DNA of 29,202 nucleotides from an uncultured Bacillaceae bacterium (GCA_937983015.1 CALKAK010000056.1:1-29202); one strand, 5' to 3'; counted from the first letter of the stretch, positions 16,171-24,362 are shown. The notes: a model not told the origin generated them from the letters alone. Translations and numbers: made by a program.

Positions 16171-16654
16171 TTAATGAACTGATAGTATCAAATGATTTTA
16201 AAGTAGAAATCGGTGATAAAAATGATTTAATGTTCCGTTTTGGAGAAAACACCGGGTTTTCACTAAAGTTGACCGTGCTGGGAATTGCCCCTGTTTCTAT
16301 CGTTAGGTTTATAAAAAAGACAAGGTGGACATCCGGTCGTTATATGTGGGGGCAAGTATAGGACAAGTTGTTATGCATACTGTGAGTCTGATCTTGATGC
16401 ATTTTCCGCTCTATCTGCTGAAGTCGAAGGCTGGAATTGATAAAAGGTGGAAGACATCCTAATTGTAACCCTGGAAGAAGGGGATCAAGCAAATATATAC
16501 TTAGAAGATGAACAATATGAGAACGAAAGGTGGTTGAATCTTTTACCACCAGTTACAGATGATATACATGACTCCTAAAAAATTGGCGATGATTCTAGAC
16601 GGGCGAGATTACAAGACTCGTTCTTTTTCATCTTGGATTAATGGGGATGGTCAT
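16171..16654 (+). pseudogene. Unidentified decayed gene upstream of the ABC exporter
   Basis: Coding-like sequence on the plus strand switches frame several times: ELIVSNDFKVEIGDKNDLMF and GENTGFSLKLTVLGIAPVS, then KKDKVDIRSLYVGASIGQVV in a second frame, CESDLDAFSALSAEVEGWN in a third, then VEDILIVTLEEGDQANIYLE with RWLNLLPPVTDDI, and finally MTPKKLAMILDGRDYKTRSF at 16568 onwards, which is open into the ABC transporter frame. The pieces read as one protein of roughly 150 residues broken by at least three indels. I do not recognise the family. Its position in front of an exporter hints that it served the same locus. Confidence 0.5.
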
Positions 16655-18445
16655 ATGAAAGTTGTAAAAACGGTTAAAAAATTTTTATTATTATTTATAA
16701 AATCTTTCCCTATATTTTGGAAGTCATCAAAATTATACACAACAATATTATTAATTACCGTACCATTACAGGGAATATTACCGGCATTTAGTTTATGGTT
16801 AGCAAAGGGTATGATCGATGAGCTTTCATCAGGTGTCTTAACGAATTTAATGATTTTCTTTTTATTTTGGTTAATCGCATCATTTTTAAGTTCAATAATA
16901 AGTCCGATAGAAATGACGTTTCAAGGGTTACTCACCGACAAACTAATATACAATATTAATAGGCAATTGATGGAAAAATCCTCGAAATTAACCGATTTAT
17001 ATTACTTCGAGGATGCGAAGTTTTATGATGATATTCAAGTTATAGAACAAGAGGCCGCATGGAGACCGGTTAATTTAATGGTGTTCGCAACCAGTATGAT
17101 TAGAAATGGAATTTCTGGTATCTCAATGCTTTTTCTATTAAGTGGTTTTCATCCAATAATTTCTTTGATCATACTCATTTCAATTCTTCCACAGGCACTC
17201 GTTAGTTACCGCCTACAAAGAGAAGCTTTCGAGACAATGGTAGACCGTAGTCCTGATTCAAGAAAATTGAGATATTATAGTTCTGTCATGTTATCAAAAG
17301 AGCATGCTAAAGAAGTGAGACTTTTCAAACTAAGTTCTTTTTTCATCGATAAATACGACCAAGTCTATAGTAAAATTCATCGGGATATTAAAAATGTCCG
17401 CTATAAACAAGCAGTTTATTCCATATTGTTAGTTTTGCTTGGATTAATCGGTATTGGCTTTAGTTTTTGGTGGGTAATTGAACAGGCGATCAAAGGCATT
17501 TTTACCCCTGGTGATATTCTTGTTTTTTCTTCATCAATTCTTTTAGCACGACAAAGCCTATCCAGTATGATTGAAGAATCAAGTTTGCTGTACGATACAC
17601 TATTGTACATGGAGAAATTTTTTAACTTTTTATCTTTGCAACCTATTGTAAACTCAGGAACAAAAGCAATAGATTTAAACGATAACGATTATGAAATTAC
17701 ATTTAATAATGTTTCGTTTAAATATCCTAAAACGGATCGATACTCACTATCGAATATTAACTTAAAGATTAAACGTGGTGAAAAAATAGCCCTTGTGGGA
17801 GAAAACGGAGCTGGAAAAACAACCTTAATTAAACTGCTTGCAAGATTCTATGATCCTACTGAGGGAACCATTAAGATTAACGGTGTGAACATTTCATCTT
17901 ATGATATAAATTTATTACGGGATAATATGAGTGTTGTTTTTCAGGATTTTTCCAAATTTAACCTTACATTAAGGGAAAATATTGCAATTGGTGATTTGAC
18001 AAAGATCGATAGGGAAGCAGAAATTTGGAAAGCCATCAAAAATAGTAATCTAAATCAGGTTTTAGAAAAATTACCAAATAAATTAGACCAAATGTTAGGA
18101 AAGATTTTTAATGGTGGTACGGATTTATCAGGTGGAGAATGGCAAAAGGTAGCTTTGGCTAGGGCATTTTTAAGAGACTCACCTATTGTTATTTTAGACG
18201 AACCAACAGCTTCATTAGACCCTAGAAGTGAACATGAGGTATTTCAATCTTTTATTGAGTTATCTAAAGATAAGACGGTCTTTCTAATAACACATCGATT
18301 ATCTTCAGTTAAGATGGCAGATAAAATCGTAGTGCTGAAAGATGGAGAAATTGTTGAAGTGGGTACCCATTCTGAATTAATCAAAAAACAAGGATACTAT
18401 TATGAACTATATAAATTACAAGCAGAAAAATATGGGATCGAATAA
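16655..18445 (+). CDS. ABC exporter, fused membrane and ATPase domains
   Basis: Half-size ABC exporter of 596 residues: a membrane domain with about six helices (residues 10-320) followed by a nucleotide-binding domain. Walker A GENGAGKT is at about 382-389, signature LSGGEWQKVALARA at about 491, Walker B IVILDEPTASLDP at about 510, and the switch His in FLITHRLSSV at about 546. There is no N-terminal peptidase domain. Length and layout resemble NisT/SpaT-type peptide exporters, but many exporters share this plan and the substrate is unknown. I start at ATG 16655 (GGGG about eight bases before). The frame is open 32 codons further upstream (ATG 16559), but those codons look like the tail of the decayed gene before it. 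It is AT-rich compared with its neighbours, consistent with transfer. A terminator follows 50 bases after the stop. Confidence 0.88.
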   Translation: MKVVKTVKKFLLLFIKSFPIFWKSSKLYTTILLITVPLQGILPAFSLWLAKGMIDELSSGVLTNLMIFFLFWLIASFLSSIISPIEMTFQGLLTDKLIYNINRQLMEKSSKLTDLYYFEDAKFYDDIQVIEQEAAWRPVNLMVFATSMIRNGISGISMLFLLSGFHPIISLIILISILPQALVSYRLQREAFETMVDRSPDSRKLRYYSSVMLSKEHAKEVRLFKLSSFFIDKYDQVYSKIHRDIKNVRYKQAVYSILLVLLGLIGIGFSFWWVIEQAIKGIFTPGDILVFSSSILLARQSLSSMIEESSLLYDTLLYMEKFFNFLSLQPIVNSGTKAIDLNDNDYEITFNNVSFKYPKTDRYSLSNINLKIKRGEKIALVGENGAGKTTLIKLLARFYDPTEGTIKINGVNISSYDINLLRDNMSVVFQDFSKFNLTLRENIAIGDLTKIDREAEIWKAIKNSNLNQVLEKLPNKLDQMLGKIFNGGTDLSGGEWQKVALARAFLRDSPIVILDEPTASLDPRSEHEVFQSFIELSKDKTVFLITHRLSSVKMADKIVVLKDGEIVEVGTHSELIKKQGYYYELYKLQAEKYGIE

Positions 18446-18495
18446 TGTTACCGCCATGGCCGTGGTATTCTCCCCAAAAAACGGTTTAAAACCCC

Positions 18496-18810
18496 TCAGA
18501 AGGATTCTTTAGGTCCTTCTGTTTTCTTTTCGTTCAAGCCTTCTTGCGCATAATCGATAGCTTTGTGATGACGCCTAATTAAGTTCGCAATAGTAAAAAA
18601 GGGGAAAAAGCCCGAAAAACCAAGTTTCTGGGCACATCTTACTAAACCAGCAGTATATACATTTGTTTTTTCTCGGATATTTCTTCTAAAGACATATTAA
18701 CAACTTGACCTTTATTCGAAACAATACAGTTTAAAATAGAAAGATCCCTGTGATTGATTTATGAATAGGAGAATGAAATAATTCTTCAAATCCACTCAAT
18801 GACTCCCCTC
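18496..18810 (-). pseudogene. RpiR/MurR-family regulator fragment
   Basis: Minus strand pieces in shifting frames: GFEELFHSPIHKSITG, then SILNCIVSNKGQVVNMSLEE with ISEK, then (one extra A later) KTNVYTAGLVRCAQKLGFSG and FFPFFTIANLIRRHHKAIDY, ending at TGA 18496-18498. This is the helix-turn-helix of RpiR-type sugar-phosphate regulators (family form: NMSxEELAEKxxVSxATVVRFxxKLGFxG). The sugar-isomerase domain is gone. It lies downstream of the beta-glucoside genes on the same strand, where such regulators often sit. At least two frameshifts plus loss of the C-terminus make it inactive. Confidence 0.72.
18497..18530 (+). terminator. Terminator of the ABC exporter gene
   Basis: CAGAAGGA/TCCTTCTG 8-bp perfect stem with a 9-base loop followed by TTTTCTTTT. 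Confidence 0.88.
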
Positions 18811-18825
18811 ACTTTTTACAACAAT

Positions 18826-18911
18826 AGCCACCGCAGACATTCCCTGCCCAAAAACTTCAATAAAGTTGAAGGAGTTGTCTGGACTCCAGGGGAATGTCGC
18901 GGTGGCTTTTT
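18826..18911 (+). other. Large bulged hairpin element of unknown nature
   Basis: Arms 18826-18844 and 18890-18907 pair over 18 bp with a single bulged A (18835). The interior can fold two small hairpins (CTTCAA/TTGAAG at 18855-18860 and 18866-18871; GGAGT/ACTCC near 18871-18887), giving a branched shape. Five T residues follow on the plus strand. The ABC gene already has its own terminator 300 bases earlier, and no plus-strand gene ends here. CTTTTTAC occurs at 18812-18819 and again at 18906-18913, flanking the structure. Options are a terminator for an unseen transcript, a structured small RNA or a small inverted-repeat mobile element. Confidence 0.7.
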
Positions 18912-19012
18912 ACCTTCCCGCGGTACCGATCACACGATTCTCTCAATTGATCGACCAAAGTTTCACACTAATTAACAGGATGACCGCTCTATATTTCTAT
19001 CAACTGACCACT

Positions 19013-20401
19013 TTAAAAACCATTATTTTCCGCTAATTGTTTATACCAGTATGCGCTTTTCTTCGGAGTCCGTTCTTTCGTCTCGATATCGACGGAAATG
19101 AGCCCGTAACGATTTTTATAAGCGTTAAGCCAGGACCAGTTATCCATAAATGTCCAAAGATGGTAGCCTTTCGCATTACATCCTTCCTCGATCGCTTTAT
19201 GTAGCCAGATGAGATGACCTTTAATAAACTCGATTCGATAATCATCCTGAATCTGGCCGTCCTTCAGGAAACGATCTTCATCCTGCACGCCCATACCGTT
19301 TTCAGAAACATAGGATTCGATATTTCCGTAATGATCCCGCAAATTGATCATGATGTCATAAATTCCTTTTTCGTAAATTTCCCAGCCGCGGTAAGGATTC
19401 ATTTTTCGTCCCGGCATTTCATAATAATCGAAGTACCATTCAGGCATGAACGGGCTATAAGGATTCGGCAGATGTTCCTTCGCTTTGACCCGCCGCGGTT
19501 GATAGTAATTGACGCCAAGAATATCGATCGTGTTCTTTTTAATCAGTTCGAGATCGCCATCGGCCACAACCGGCAGTTGCCCGTGTTTTTTGAGAATCGC
19601 GATCAGCTCTTCTGGATACTCACCGAGGACGGCGGGATCGAGGAAGCTCCGGTTGAAAAACAGATCACAAATACGGGCGGCATCCAGGTCAGCTGGATGA
19701 TCACTTCTCGGATAGGAAGGTGTTAAATTAAGGATGATGCCGATTTTCCCATCCGGGATATTCATTTCCCGGAATGCTTTAACCGCGCGAGCGGAGGCGA
19801 GCATCGTATGGAAGGCAACTTGAGCCGCGCGCCTGAAGTCGACAACATCCGGGTAATGAAAATTATACAAATAGCCCCCTTCAACCGGGACGATCGGTTC
19901 GTTAAAGGTAAACCACTTTTTCACCCGATCACCGAATAATTCGAAACACTTCCGGGCATAACGTTCATATGCATCGACAACTTCCCGGCTTTCAAAACCG
20001 CCGATTTTTTGCATCGCCAAGGGCATATCGAAGTGATACAGACAGACGAAAGGCTCGATATCATGAGCGTGCAATTCATCGAGGACATCATTATAAAATT
20101 CAACCGCTTTCGGATTGATCTCGCCTTTACCATCCGGGATGAGTCGTGACCAAGAGATGGATAACCGGAAGGAATTATGGCCGAATTCTTTCATCAGCCG
20201 GATATCCTCTTTGTAGCGATGATAGAAATCGGAAGTCGTCTCCGGGCCGACATTGTCAAAAAAGCGATTCGGTTCGATTTCATACCAATAATCCCAGATA
20301 TTTTTCCCTTTCCCGTCGATATTTGCAGCACCTTCAATTTGTGTGGCCGAAGTGGCACTTCCCCACCAAAATCCTTCAGGAAATTTGTATCGAACGGTCA
20401 T
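19013..20401 (-). CDS. GH1 phospho-beta-glycosidase (GmuD/BglA-like)
   Basis: Family 1 glycosidase that hydrolyses phosphorylated beta-glucosides or beta-mannosides made by a PTS or kinase; cytoplasmic. The start ATG 20399-20401 (MTVRYKFPEGFWWGSATSAT) has GGGGGAC upstream; an ATG 15 bases earlier overlaps that site. 462 residues. Acid/base Glu168 in WFTFNEPIVPVEGGY, nucleophile Glu367 in SYVSENGMGV, and the GSATSATQIEGA N-terminal signature are present. Overall sequence is close in memory to B. subtilis GmuD, including NYYQPRRVKAKEHLP and MPGRKMNPYRGWEIYEKG. It follows the GH4 gene after 145 bases in which I found no convincing promoter. Confidence 0.93.
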   Translation of the reverse strand: MTVRYKFPEGFWWGSATSATQIEGAANIDGKGKNIWDYWYEIEPNRFFDNVGPETTSDFYHRYKEDIRLMKEFGHNSFRLSISWSRLIPDGKGEINPKAVEFYNDVLDELHAHDIEPFVCLYHFDMPLAMQKIGGFESREVVDAYERYARKCFELFGDRVKKWFTFNEPIVPVEGGYLYNFHYPDVVDFRRAAQVAFHTMLASARAVKAFREMNIPDGKIGIILNLTPSYPRSDHPADLDAARICDLFFNRSFLDPAVLGEYPEELIAILKKHGQLPVVADGDLELIKKNTIDILGVNYYQPRRVKAKEHLPNPYSPFMPEWYFDYYEMPGRKMNPYRGWEIYEKGIYDIMINLRDHYGNIESYVSENGMGVQDEDRFLKDGQIQDDYRIEFIKGHLIWLHKAIEEGCNAKGYHLWTFMDNWSWLNAYKNRYGLISVDIETKERTPKKSAYWYKQLAENNGF

Positions 20402-20546
20402 GAACAAGTCCCCCATTTTTATTTTGGTATAGTCATTTGTTAATGCAAAACTTGGACATTCTCACCTTTTATGGTGTAATTTTCCTCTTTCAGGAAAAAA
20501 CGAACGTTCTTCACCCAAAATCCGAACCGTAAACGAGCGATTACTG

Positions 20547-21884
20547 TTACCCGTTCACAGGATGTTCAGCTTTAAAAAACTGCGGCAAATATCTTTTATG
20601 CGCCTCGAGCATCTCATCGACGATTTGTTTCGCTAGAGTATCGGAGGCGACTAACGGATTGATCGTCAAAGCCAGAATCGCTAATTCCCGATCCCCGGTC
20701 ACTGCCGCCTCTGCCGCCACCCGTTCGAATGATTTGATCTGCTGAACGAGGCCGCGGACAGGAACAGGTAAATCTCCTATAGCAAGGGGCTTCGGTCCGT
20801 CTTTTGTGATGACACAGCTGATCTCTACTGCGGAGTCATCGGGAATACTGGCGATCGCTCCGTTATTTCTAGTGTTGACGGGTTGGATATCCCGTTTATC
20901 ATTGTAAATGCTCGAGATGAGCCGGACCGCCGCATCGGAATAGTAGGCGCCGCCACGTTTTTCCAACTGAGGCGGTTTCACATCCAGTTCAGGATCTTTA
21001 TAAATCTCGAACAGTTCTTTTTCGATTTTTTTCACCACTTCCCCGCGGGTTCCTACCGTTTCCGCTTCTTCCTTGATTTTTTCATACATTTCCCGAGTTT
21101 TGTAGTAATAGTTGTGATAAGGACAGGGAAGCGCATTCAAAGCGCGTAAAAATTCCGGTTCCCAACCGAAACCTTGAATGTTTTTCACAAAACTATTGTC
21201 CTCAAGTTCGGTGACCATCTTGATCACCCGGTCTTTTACGCTGACGCCATCGAGATAAACATCGAGTCCGTAGACCATATGATTGAGGCCGGCAAAATCA
21301 ATACGGACTCTCGAGTGTTCAACATCGAGTAATTTGGCGACGGCCATTTCCATCCCGATCGGAACATTACATAAGCCGACAACCTTTTCAATGTTCGAAT
21401 AGCGCAAAACGGCCTCTGTCACCATTCCTGCTGGATTGGTGAAATTGATGAGCCAGGCATCTGGACAGAGTTCTTCCATTTCACGACAAATATCTAAAAT
21501 CACCGGAATAGTCCGTAACCCTTTGAACAGTCCACCAGGACCATTGGTTTCTTGACCGATCACACCGTATTTCAGTGGGATTTTTTCATCTTTCACCCGT
21601 GCATCAAGCAGGCCTACGCGAAACTGGGTAAGGACGAAATCAGCATCTATAAGCGCAGCCTTCCGGTCAAGGGTTAGGTGGACCTCGATCGGTAATCCCG
21701 CTCGTTTGATCATTCGTCTTGCAAGATTGCTGACAATATTTAACTTTTCCAGTCCCTCTTCAATATCAACGAGCCAGATTTCGGAAACCTTCAATTCATC
21801 ATAACGTTTGATAAACCCTTCGATGAGTTCAGGTGTATAACTTGAGCCCCCGCCGATCGTGGCGATCTTTAATCCTTCTTTCAT
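20547..21884 (-). CDS. GH4 6-phospho-beta-glucosidase (LicH-like)
   Basis: NAD- and metal-dependent glycosidase acting on 6-phospho-beta-glucosides by an oxidation-elimination route. The start ATG 21882-21884 (MKEGLKIATIGGGSSYTPEL) has a perfect AGGAGGTG six bases upstream; the frame is open 15 codons further, but without a site. 445 residues, normal for LicH/CelF. The NAD-binding GGGSSYTPEL is at 11-20, substrate region NFTNPAGMVTEA near 148-158, and metal ligands Cys172 (VGLCNVPIG) and His202 (AGLNHMVYG). It lies 44 bases after the ROK kinase gene. A cluster with two unrelated phospho-beta-glycosidases (GH4 and GH1) suggests use of more than one linkage. Confidence 0.94.
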   Translation of the reverse strand: MKEGLKIATIGGGSSYTPELIEGFIKRYDELKVSEIWLVDIEEGLEKLNIVSNLARRMIKRAGLPIEVHLTLDRKAALIDADFVLTQFRVGLLDARVKDEKIPLKYGVIGQETNGPGGLFKGLRTIPVILDICREMEELCPDAWLINFTNPAGMVTEAVLRYSNIEKVVGLCNVPIGMEMAVAKLLDVEHSRVRIDFAGLNHMVYGLDVYLDGVSVKDRVIKMVTELEDNSFVKNIQGFGWEPEFLRALNALPCPYHNYYYKTREMYEKIKEEAETVGTRGEVVKKIEKELFEIYKDPELDVKPPQLEKRGGAYYSDAAVRLISSIYNDKRDIQPVNTRNNGAIASIPDDSAVEISCVITKDGPKPLAIGDLPVPVRGLVQQIKSFERVAAEAAVTGDRELAILALTINPLVASDTLAKQIVDEMLEAHKRYLPQFFKAEHPVNG

Positions 21885-21928
21885 CGTGAACACCTCCTGC
21901 GTTTTCAGGGCCTCACCATCACCATACA

Positions 21929-22822
21929 TTAATGACGCACTCTTTCCCGCATTATCTTAAAATGATAAAACGCTCCGATAAGACCAGCATCATTTAGGAA
22001 TTTACAACGTTCGATAGGAATCGCAAACTCAGACCAGTATTGGAAATCTTTCATTTGCCGATTGATCTCCTCAAGCAAGTAAGGGTTTGCGCTCACCCCA
22101 CCACCGATCAAGATTTTTTCTGGATTTAACGTGACGGTTAAATTATAGATGCCTCTGGCGATATGGCCGATCCAGCGATCGATCAATGCCTTCACTTCCG
22201 GATCCGTTTGCGCTGCGGCGAATATTTCTGTACCCTCAACATGTCCTTCAATATTTTTATATCGTTTATACTCCTCGATCAAGGCGGAGGTGGCTGCCGT
22301 ATGATGCATGTCCTTCTTCGTCCCATCGGCAAGATGGGTAACCATCATGCCGAATTCACCCGCGCGAAAACGGTAGCCGCGGTAAATTTCACCATTAAAA
22401 ACGAATCCACCACCGATTCCCGTACCGATCGTCATGACGATGAAGTTGTCAACATCGGTGGCATTTCCTCCCATCTTTTCCGCAAGCGCTGCACAGTTCC
22501 CATCATTTTCCACTTCCACCGGAAGTCCGTACTTTTGTTCAAGGATTTCTTTGATGTTTTGCCCATCTAATGCTACAATCGCTCCCGCCCGTTCCGCATA
22601 ACCGGTATAAATATCGATATAACCCGGCATACTGATTCCGATTCCGGCGACTTTATGTTCTTTTATGTAATGATCGATCACCGCATACAGATCGGCGAGA
22701 AAGCGATCTAGATTATCTCTTGTCGTGTCGTAGGACGAACTCGTAATCAATTCCCCGTTGTCGTTACTGATCCCATGTTTAATTTTGGTGCCACCGAAAT
22801 CAAAAACGATATATTTATCCAT
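21929..22822 (-). CDS. ROK-family kinase, BglK-like beta-glucoside kinase
   Basis: 297 residues. Starts MDKYIVFDFGGTKIKHGI (ATP phosphate loop DxGGTxxK), followed by GIGISMPGYIDIYTGY, ENDGNCAALAEK, TIGTGIGGGFVFNGE, and a C-terminal NDAGLIGAFYHF. The cysteine-rich ROK zinc motif is absent. GYID, RAGEFGMM and NDAGLIGAFYHF are shared with Klebsiella BglK, which phosphorylates cellobiose and other beta-glucosides at O6 with ATP. Placed next to two phospho-beta-glycosidases, beta-glucoside kinase is the best call; a generic glucokinase or fructokinase is the alternative. ATG 22820-22822 has AAAGG about ten bases upstream. The following GH4 gene is 44 bases away. Confidence 0.82.
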   Translation of the reverse strand: MDKYIVFDFGGTKIKHGISNDNGELITSSSYDTTRDNLDRFLADLYAVIDHYIKEHKVAGIGISMPGYIDIYTGYAERAGAIVALDGQNIKEILEQKYGLPVEVENDGNCAALAEKMGGNATDVDNFIVMTIGTGIGGGFVFNGEIYRGYRFRAGEFGMMVTHLADGTKKDMHHTAATSALIEEYKRYKNIEGHVEGTEIFAAAQTDPEVKALIDRWIGHIARGIYNLTVTLNPEKILIGGGVSANPYLLEEINRQMKDFQYWSEFAIPIERCKFLNDAGLIGAFYHFKIMRERVRH

Positions 22823-22895
22823 TCATCCTCACACCTTTGATTATCGTATTTTTTGCGGGCGAACCTCATTTAGGATTAGGGCAAAAAAGACCACG

Positions 22896-23213
22896 TTAGG
22901 AATCGATCCGTCTGTAGAGCTCGATCATTTCTTTTACCAGTTCCCGCACTGTTTCGGCATTCATTAACTGATCCTCGGCATGCATCAACAATAGAGAAAA
23001 ATCGAGCTTTTCCCCGGCTGCTTCACATTGAATTAATGTCGTATGAACGCGATGTCCTTCGACAAATTTAATTCTCGACTCTTCTAACTTTTCTTCAGCC
23101 AGTTTGAAATCACCTTCTTTAGCCGCATATAAGGCTTCCAGTGCCAAACTTTTCGCACTGCCTACGTAACTAATAATCTGAAAAGCGATCGACTCAATGT
23201 CATGGTTCTTCAT
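22896..23213 (-). CDS. PTS lactose/cellobiose-family IIA component
   Basis: Phosphocarrier domain EIIA-Lac that passes phosphate from HPr to IIB. I start at ATG 23211-23213 (MKNHDIESIAFQIISYVGSA) because AAAGGGA lies nine bases upstream; ATG ten codons earlier lacks a site. 105 residues, the usual size. His78 in LLMHAEDQLM lines up exactly with the phosphorylated His78 of S. aureus LacF, and Asp81 with its metal-binding Asp. Three helices are predicted (about 5-30, 36-70, 77-102). It is first among the intact genes of the beta-glucoside cluster. No IIB or IIC gene is in the window, so it must work with partners elsewhere or is orphaned. Confidence 0.92.
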   Translation of the reverse strand: MKNHDIESIAFQIISYVGSAKSLALEALYAAKEGDFKLAEEKLEESRIKFVEGHRVHTTLIQCEAAGEKLDFSLLLMHAEDQLMNAETVRELVKEMIELYRRIDS

Positions 23214-23316
23214 TTCGTTCATTCCCTTTGTTAAGTTTCGCAAATGTTATACTCATTGAAGAAACAAGAAACCTCGCGTTTGATCAGCATTCCAAAAAAC
23301 GATAGATAACTTTTCT

Positions 23317-23724
23317 CTATTCTGACAGTAACTTCTTGATATAAACTGTGTCACTACTCATATTCACTTCGATGATTAATCCGTACGGATTCTTGGTCAA
23401 TAGCGCTTTTCTTAATCCGGAAAAACCGAGGACCGACCGGATTCCTGTTGCGCCTAATTTTTTAAAAAATCCGAGGTTTGCGTAATTAATTCTCGGTTGT
23501 TTAAATAATGCAGAATTGATATCCAAAAATGTTTCCATCCCTTATGAGTACCCGAATTCGGTGATGCGTTAGCATTATTGCACGACCGCTTTCGCATCTC
23601 CGGTAATCGCTAGTAAACTTGAAAAACCTTTTGAAAAACCATATTTCCTCGCAGACTTCAAATGTTTTTGCTCCTCTTCAAAATCACTCCCACTCGGATA
23701 TTTGAATTCACCGATTTTCCCCAT
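23317..23724 (-). pseudogene. MupG/DUF871-family (GH170-like) protein, frameshifted and truncated
   Basis: The start ATG 23722-23724 has AAGGAAG upstream and reads MGKIGEFKYPSGSDFEEEQK, then ARKYGFSKGFSSLLAITGDA and a stop at 23575. In another frame the sequence continues GMETFLDINSALFKQP, NLGFFKKLGATGIRSVLGFS and KNPYGLIIEVNMSSDTVY, and stops at 23317. This is the N-terminal barrel part of DUF871 proteins (family form: YGFxRxFTSLL, VDINPALFK, NPYGLxIExNMS), which include 6-phospho-N-acetylmuramidase MupG and often lie in beta-glucoside PTS operons. About 125 of some 360 residues remain. It sits just before the PTS IIA gene. Confidence 0.75.
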
Positions 23725-23769
23725 GAAAAACTTCCTTGTGTAATTGGTCGCAAACAAACCTTTACATCT

Positions 23770-23792
23770 ATTATACAATGGAAACGCTTTAA
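23770..23792 (-). promoter_or_regulatory. Promoter -10 with overlapping cre-like (CcpA) site
   Basis: Minus strand TATAAT (23770-23775) lies about 45 bases before the MupG-remnant start. The 14-mer TTAAAGCGTTTCCA (23779-23792) matches the cre consensus TGWAANCGNTNWCA at 12 of 14 positions and covers the spacer, the position expected for catabolite repression of a sugar operon. The -35 is weak (TAGAAT at 17 bases). The promoter could drive the intact IIA-kinase-GH4-GH1 genes through the dead gene. Confidence 0.55.
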
Positions 23793-23848
23793 TTCTATAT
23801 TTCTTTTTTTCCAAATTCGATGGTAAAAAAAATAAATCAATGTTTTTA

Positions 23849-24136
23849 TCATAGAATTTCTTCAATGACCGACTCTTCAAATGAGGCCGGATATTTTTTC
23901 TTAAGATCATCGAACAAAGGATTCCTGATCGTAATCCGGTTTCGCAAATGGTGGATAATCGGACGTAAGTGAATGGTCAATGCTTCAAAAAATGCGTTGA
24001 CATGACTGAAATCCCAATTCTACTCATCGTTTAGTCTATCCAAAGCGGAATACACCACTGTTTCATCAATTCCGGAATACTTGATGTTTTTTTTCGGTTG
24101 CTTTTCTGTTGAAACAGTAACACCAGAAGGTAACTT
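23849..24136 (-). pseudogene. PRD-type PTS regulator fragment
   Basis: Minus strand in one frame: IDETVVYSALDRLNDE, TAG (24020-24022), then NWDFSHVNAFFEALTIHLRP and IIHHLRNRITIRNPLFDDLK with KKYPASFEES, ending at 23849. The HLRPxxxRLxxxxxIxNPLxxxxKxxYPxxFE pattern with its conserved His is a PTS regulation domain, as in LicR, MtlR or BglG-type regulators. Helix-turn-helix and EIIB/EIIA-like parts are missing. The adjacent beta-glucoside genes fit a LicR-like activator. The nonsense codon and truncation make it inactive. Confidence 0.68.
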
Positions 24137-24332
24137 GTCAACCCTGCAGGCAATCCAGCAAATATTTGTTTAGAAAAAATAGGTGCTTTAGCGCAACTTT
24201 CTTGTCCATATGGTAAAATGAAAACACCTTCGTTTTAGCCGCCGTATGCTAATAATACTTGAGAACCCTGTCATAAAGTGGTCTCAAAATAAAGCAATAA
24301 ATGAAAATTGTTAGTAAAACAGTTTTATTTTG
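24137..24332. other. Spacer upstream of clpP, no gene identified
   Basis: AT-rich. On the minus strand a short frame reads EGVFILPYGQESCAKAPIFS and IFAGLPAGLTSYLLVLLF, which may be more debris, but I recognise no family. This marks the clpP-side end of the island; no copy of the tRNA-Arg 3' end was seen here. Confidence 0.35.
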
Positions 24333-24349
24333 TTTGACCTTTATTGACC
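24333..24349 (-). promoter_or_regulatory. CtsR operator of clpP
   Basis: Minus strand GGTCAATAAAGGTCAAA, a one-mismatch match to the CtsR heptad repeat GGTCAAA-N3-GGTCAAA. It overlaps the -35 box of clpP, so CtsR binding would block the promoter until heat or protein stress. Confidence 0.88.
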
Positions 24350-24362
24350 ATTAAGGTACAAT
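24334..24362 (+). promoter_or_regulatory. Sigma-A promoter of clpP
   Basis: TTGACC (24334-24339), 17-base spacer, TACAAT (24357-24362), followed by a leader of about 68 bases. Confidence 0.82.
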
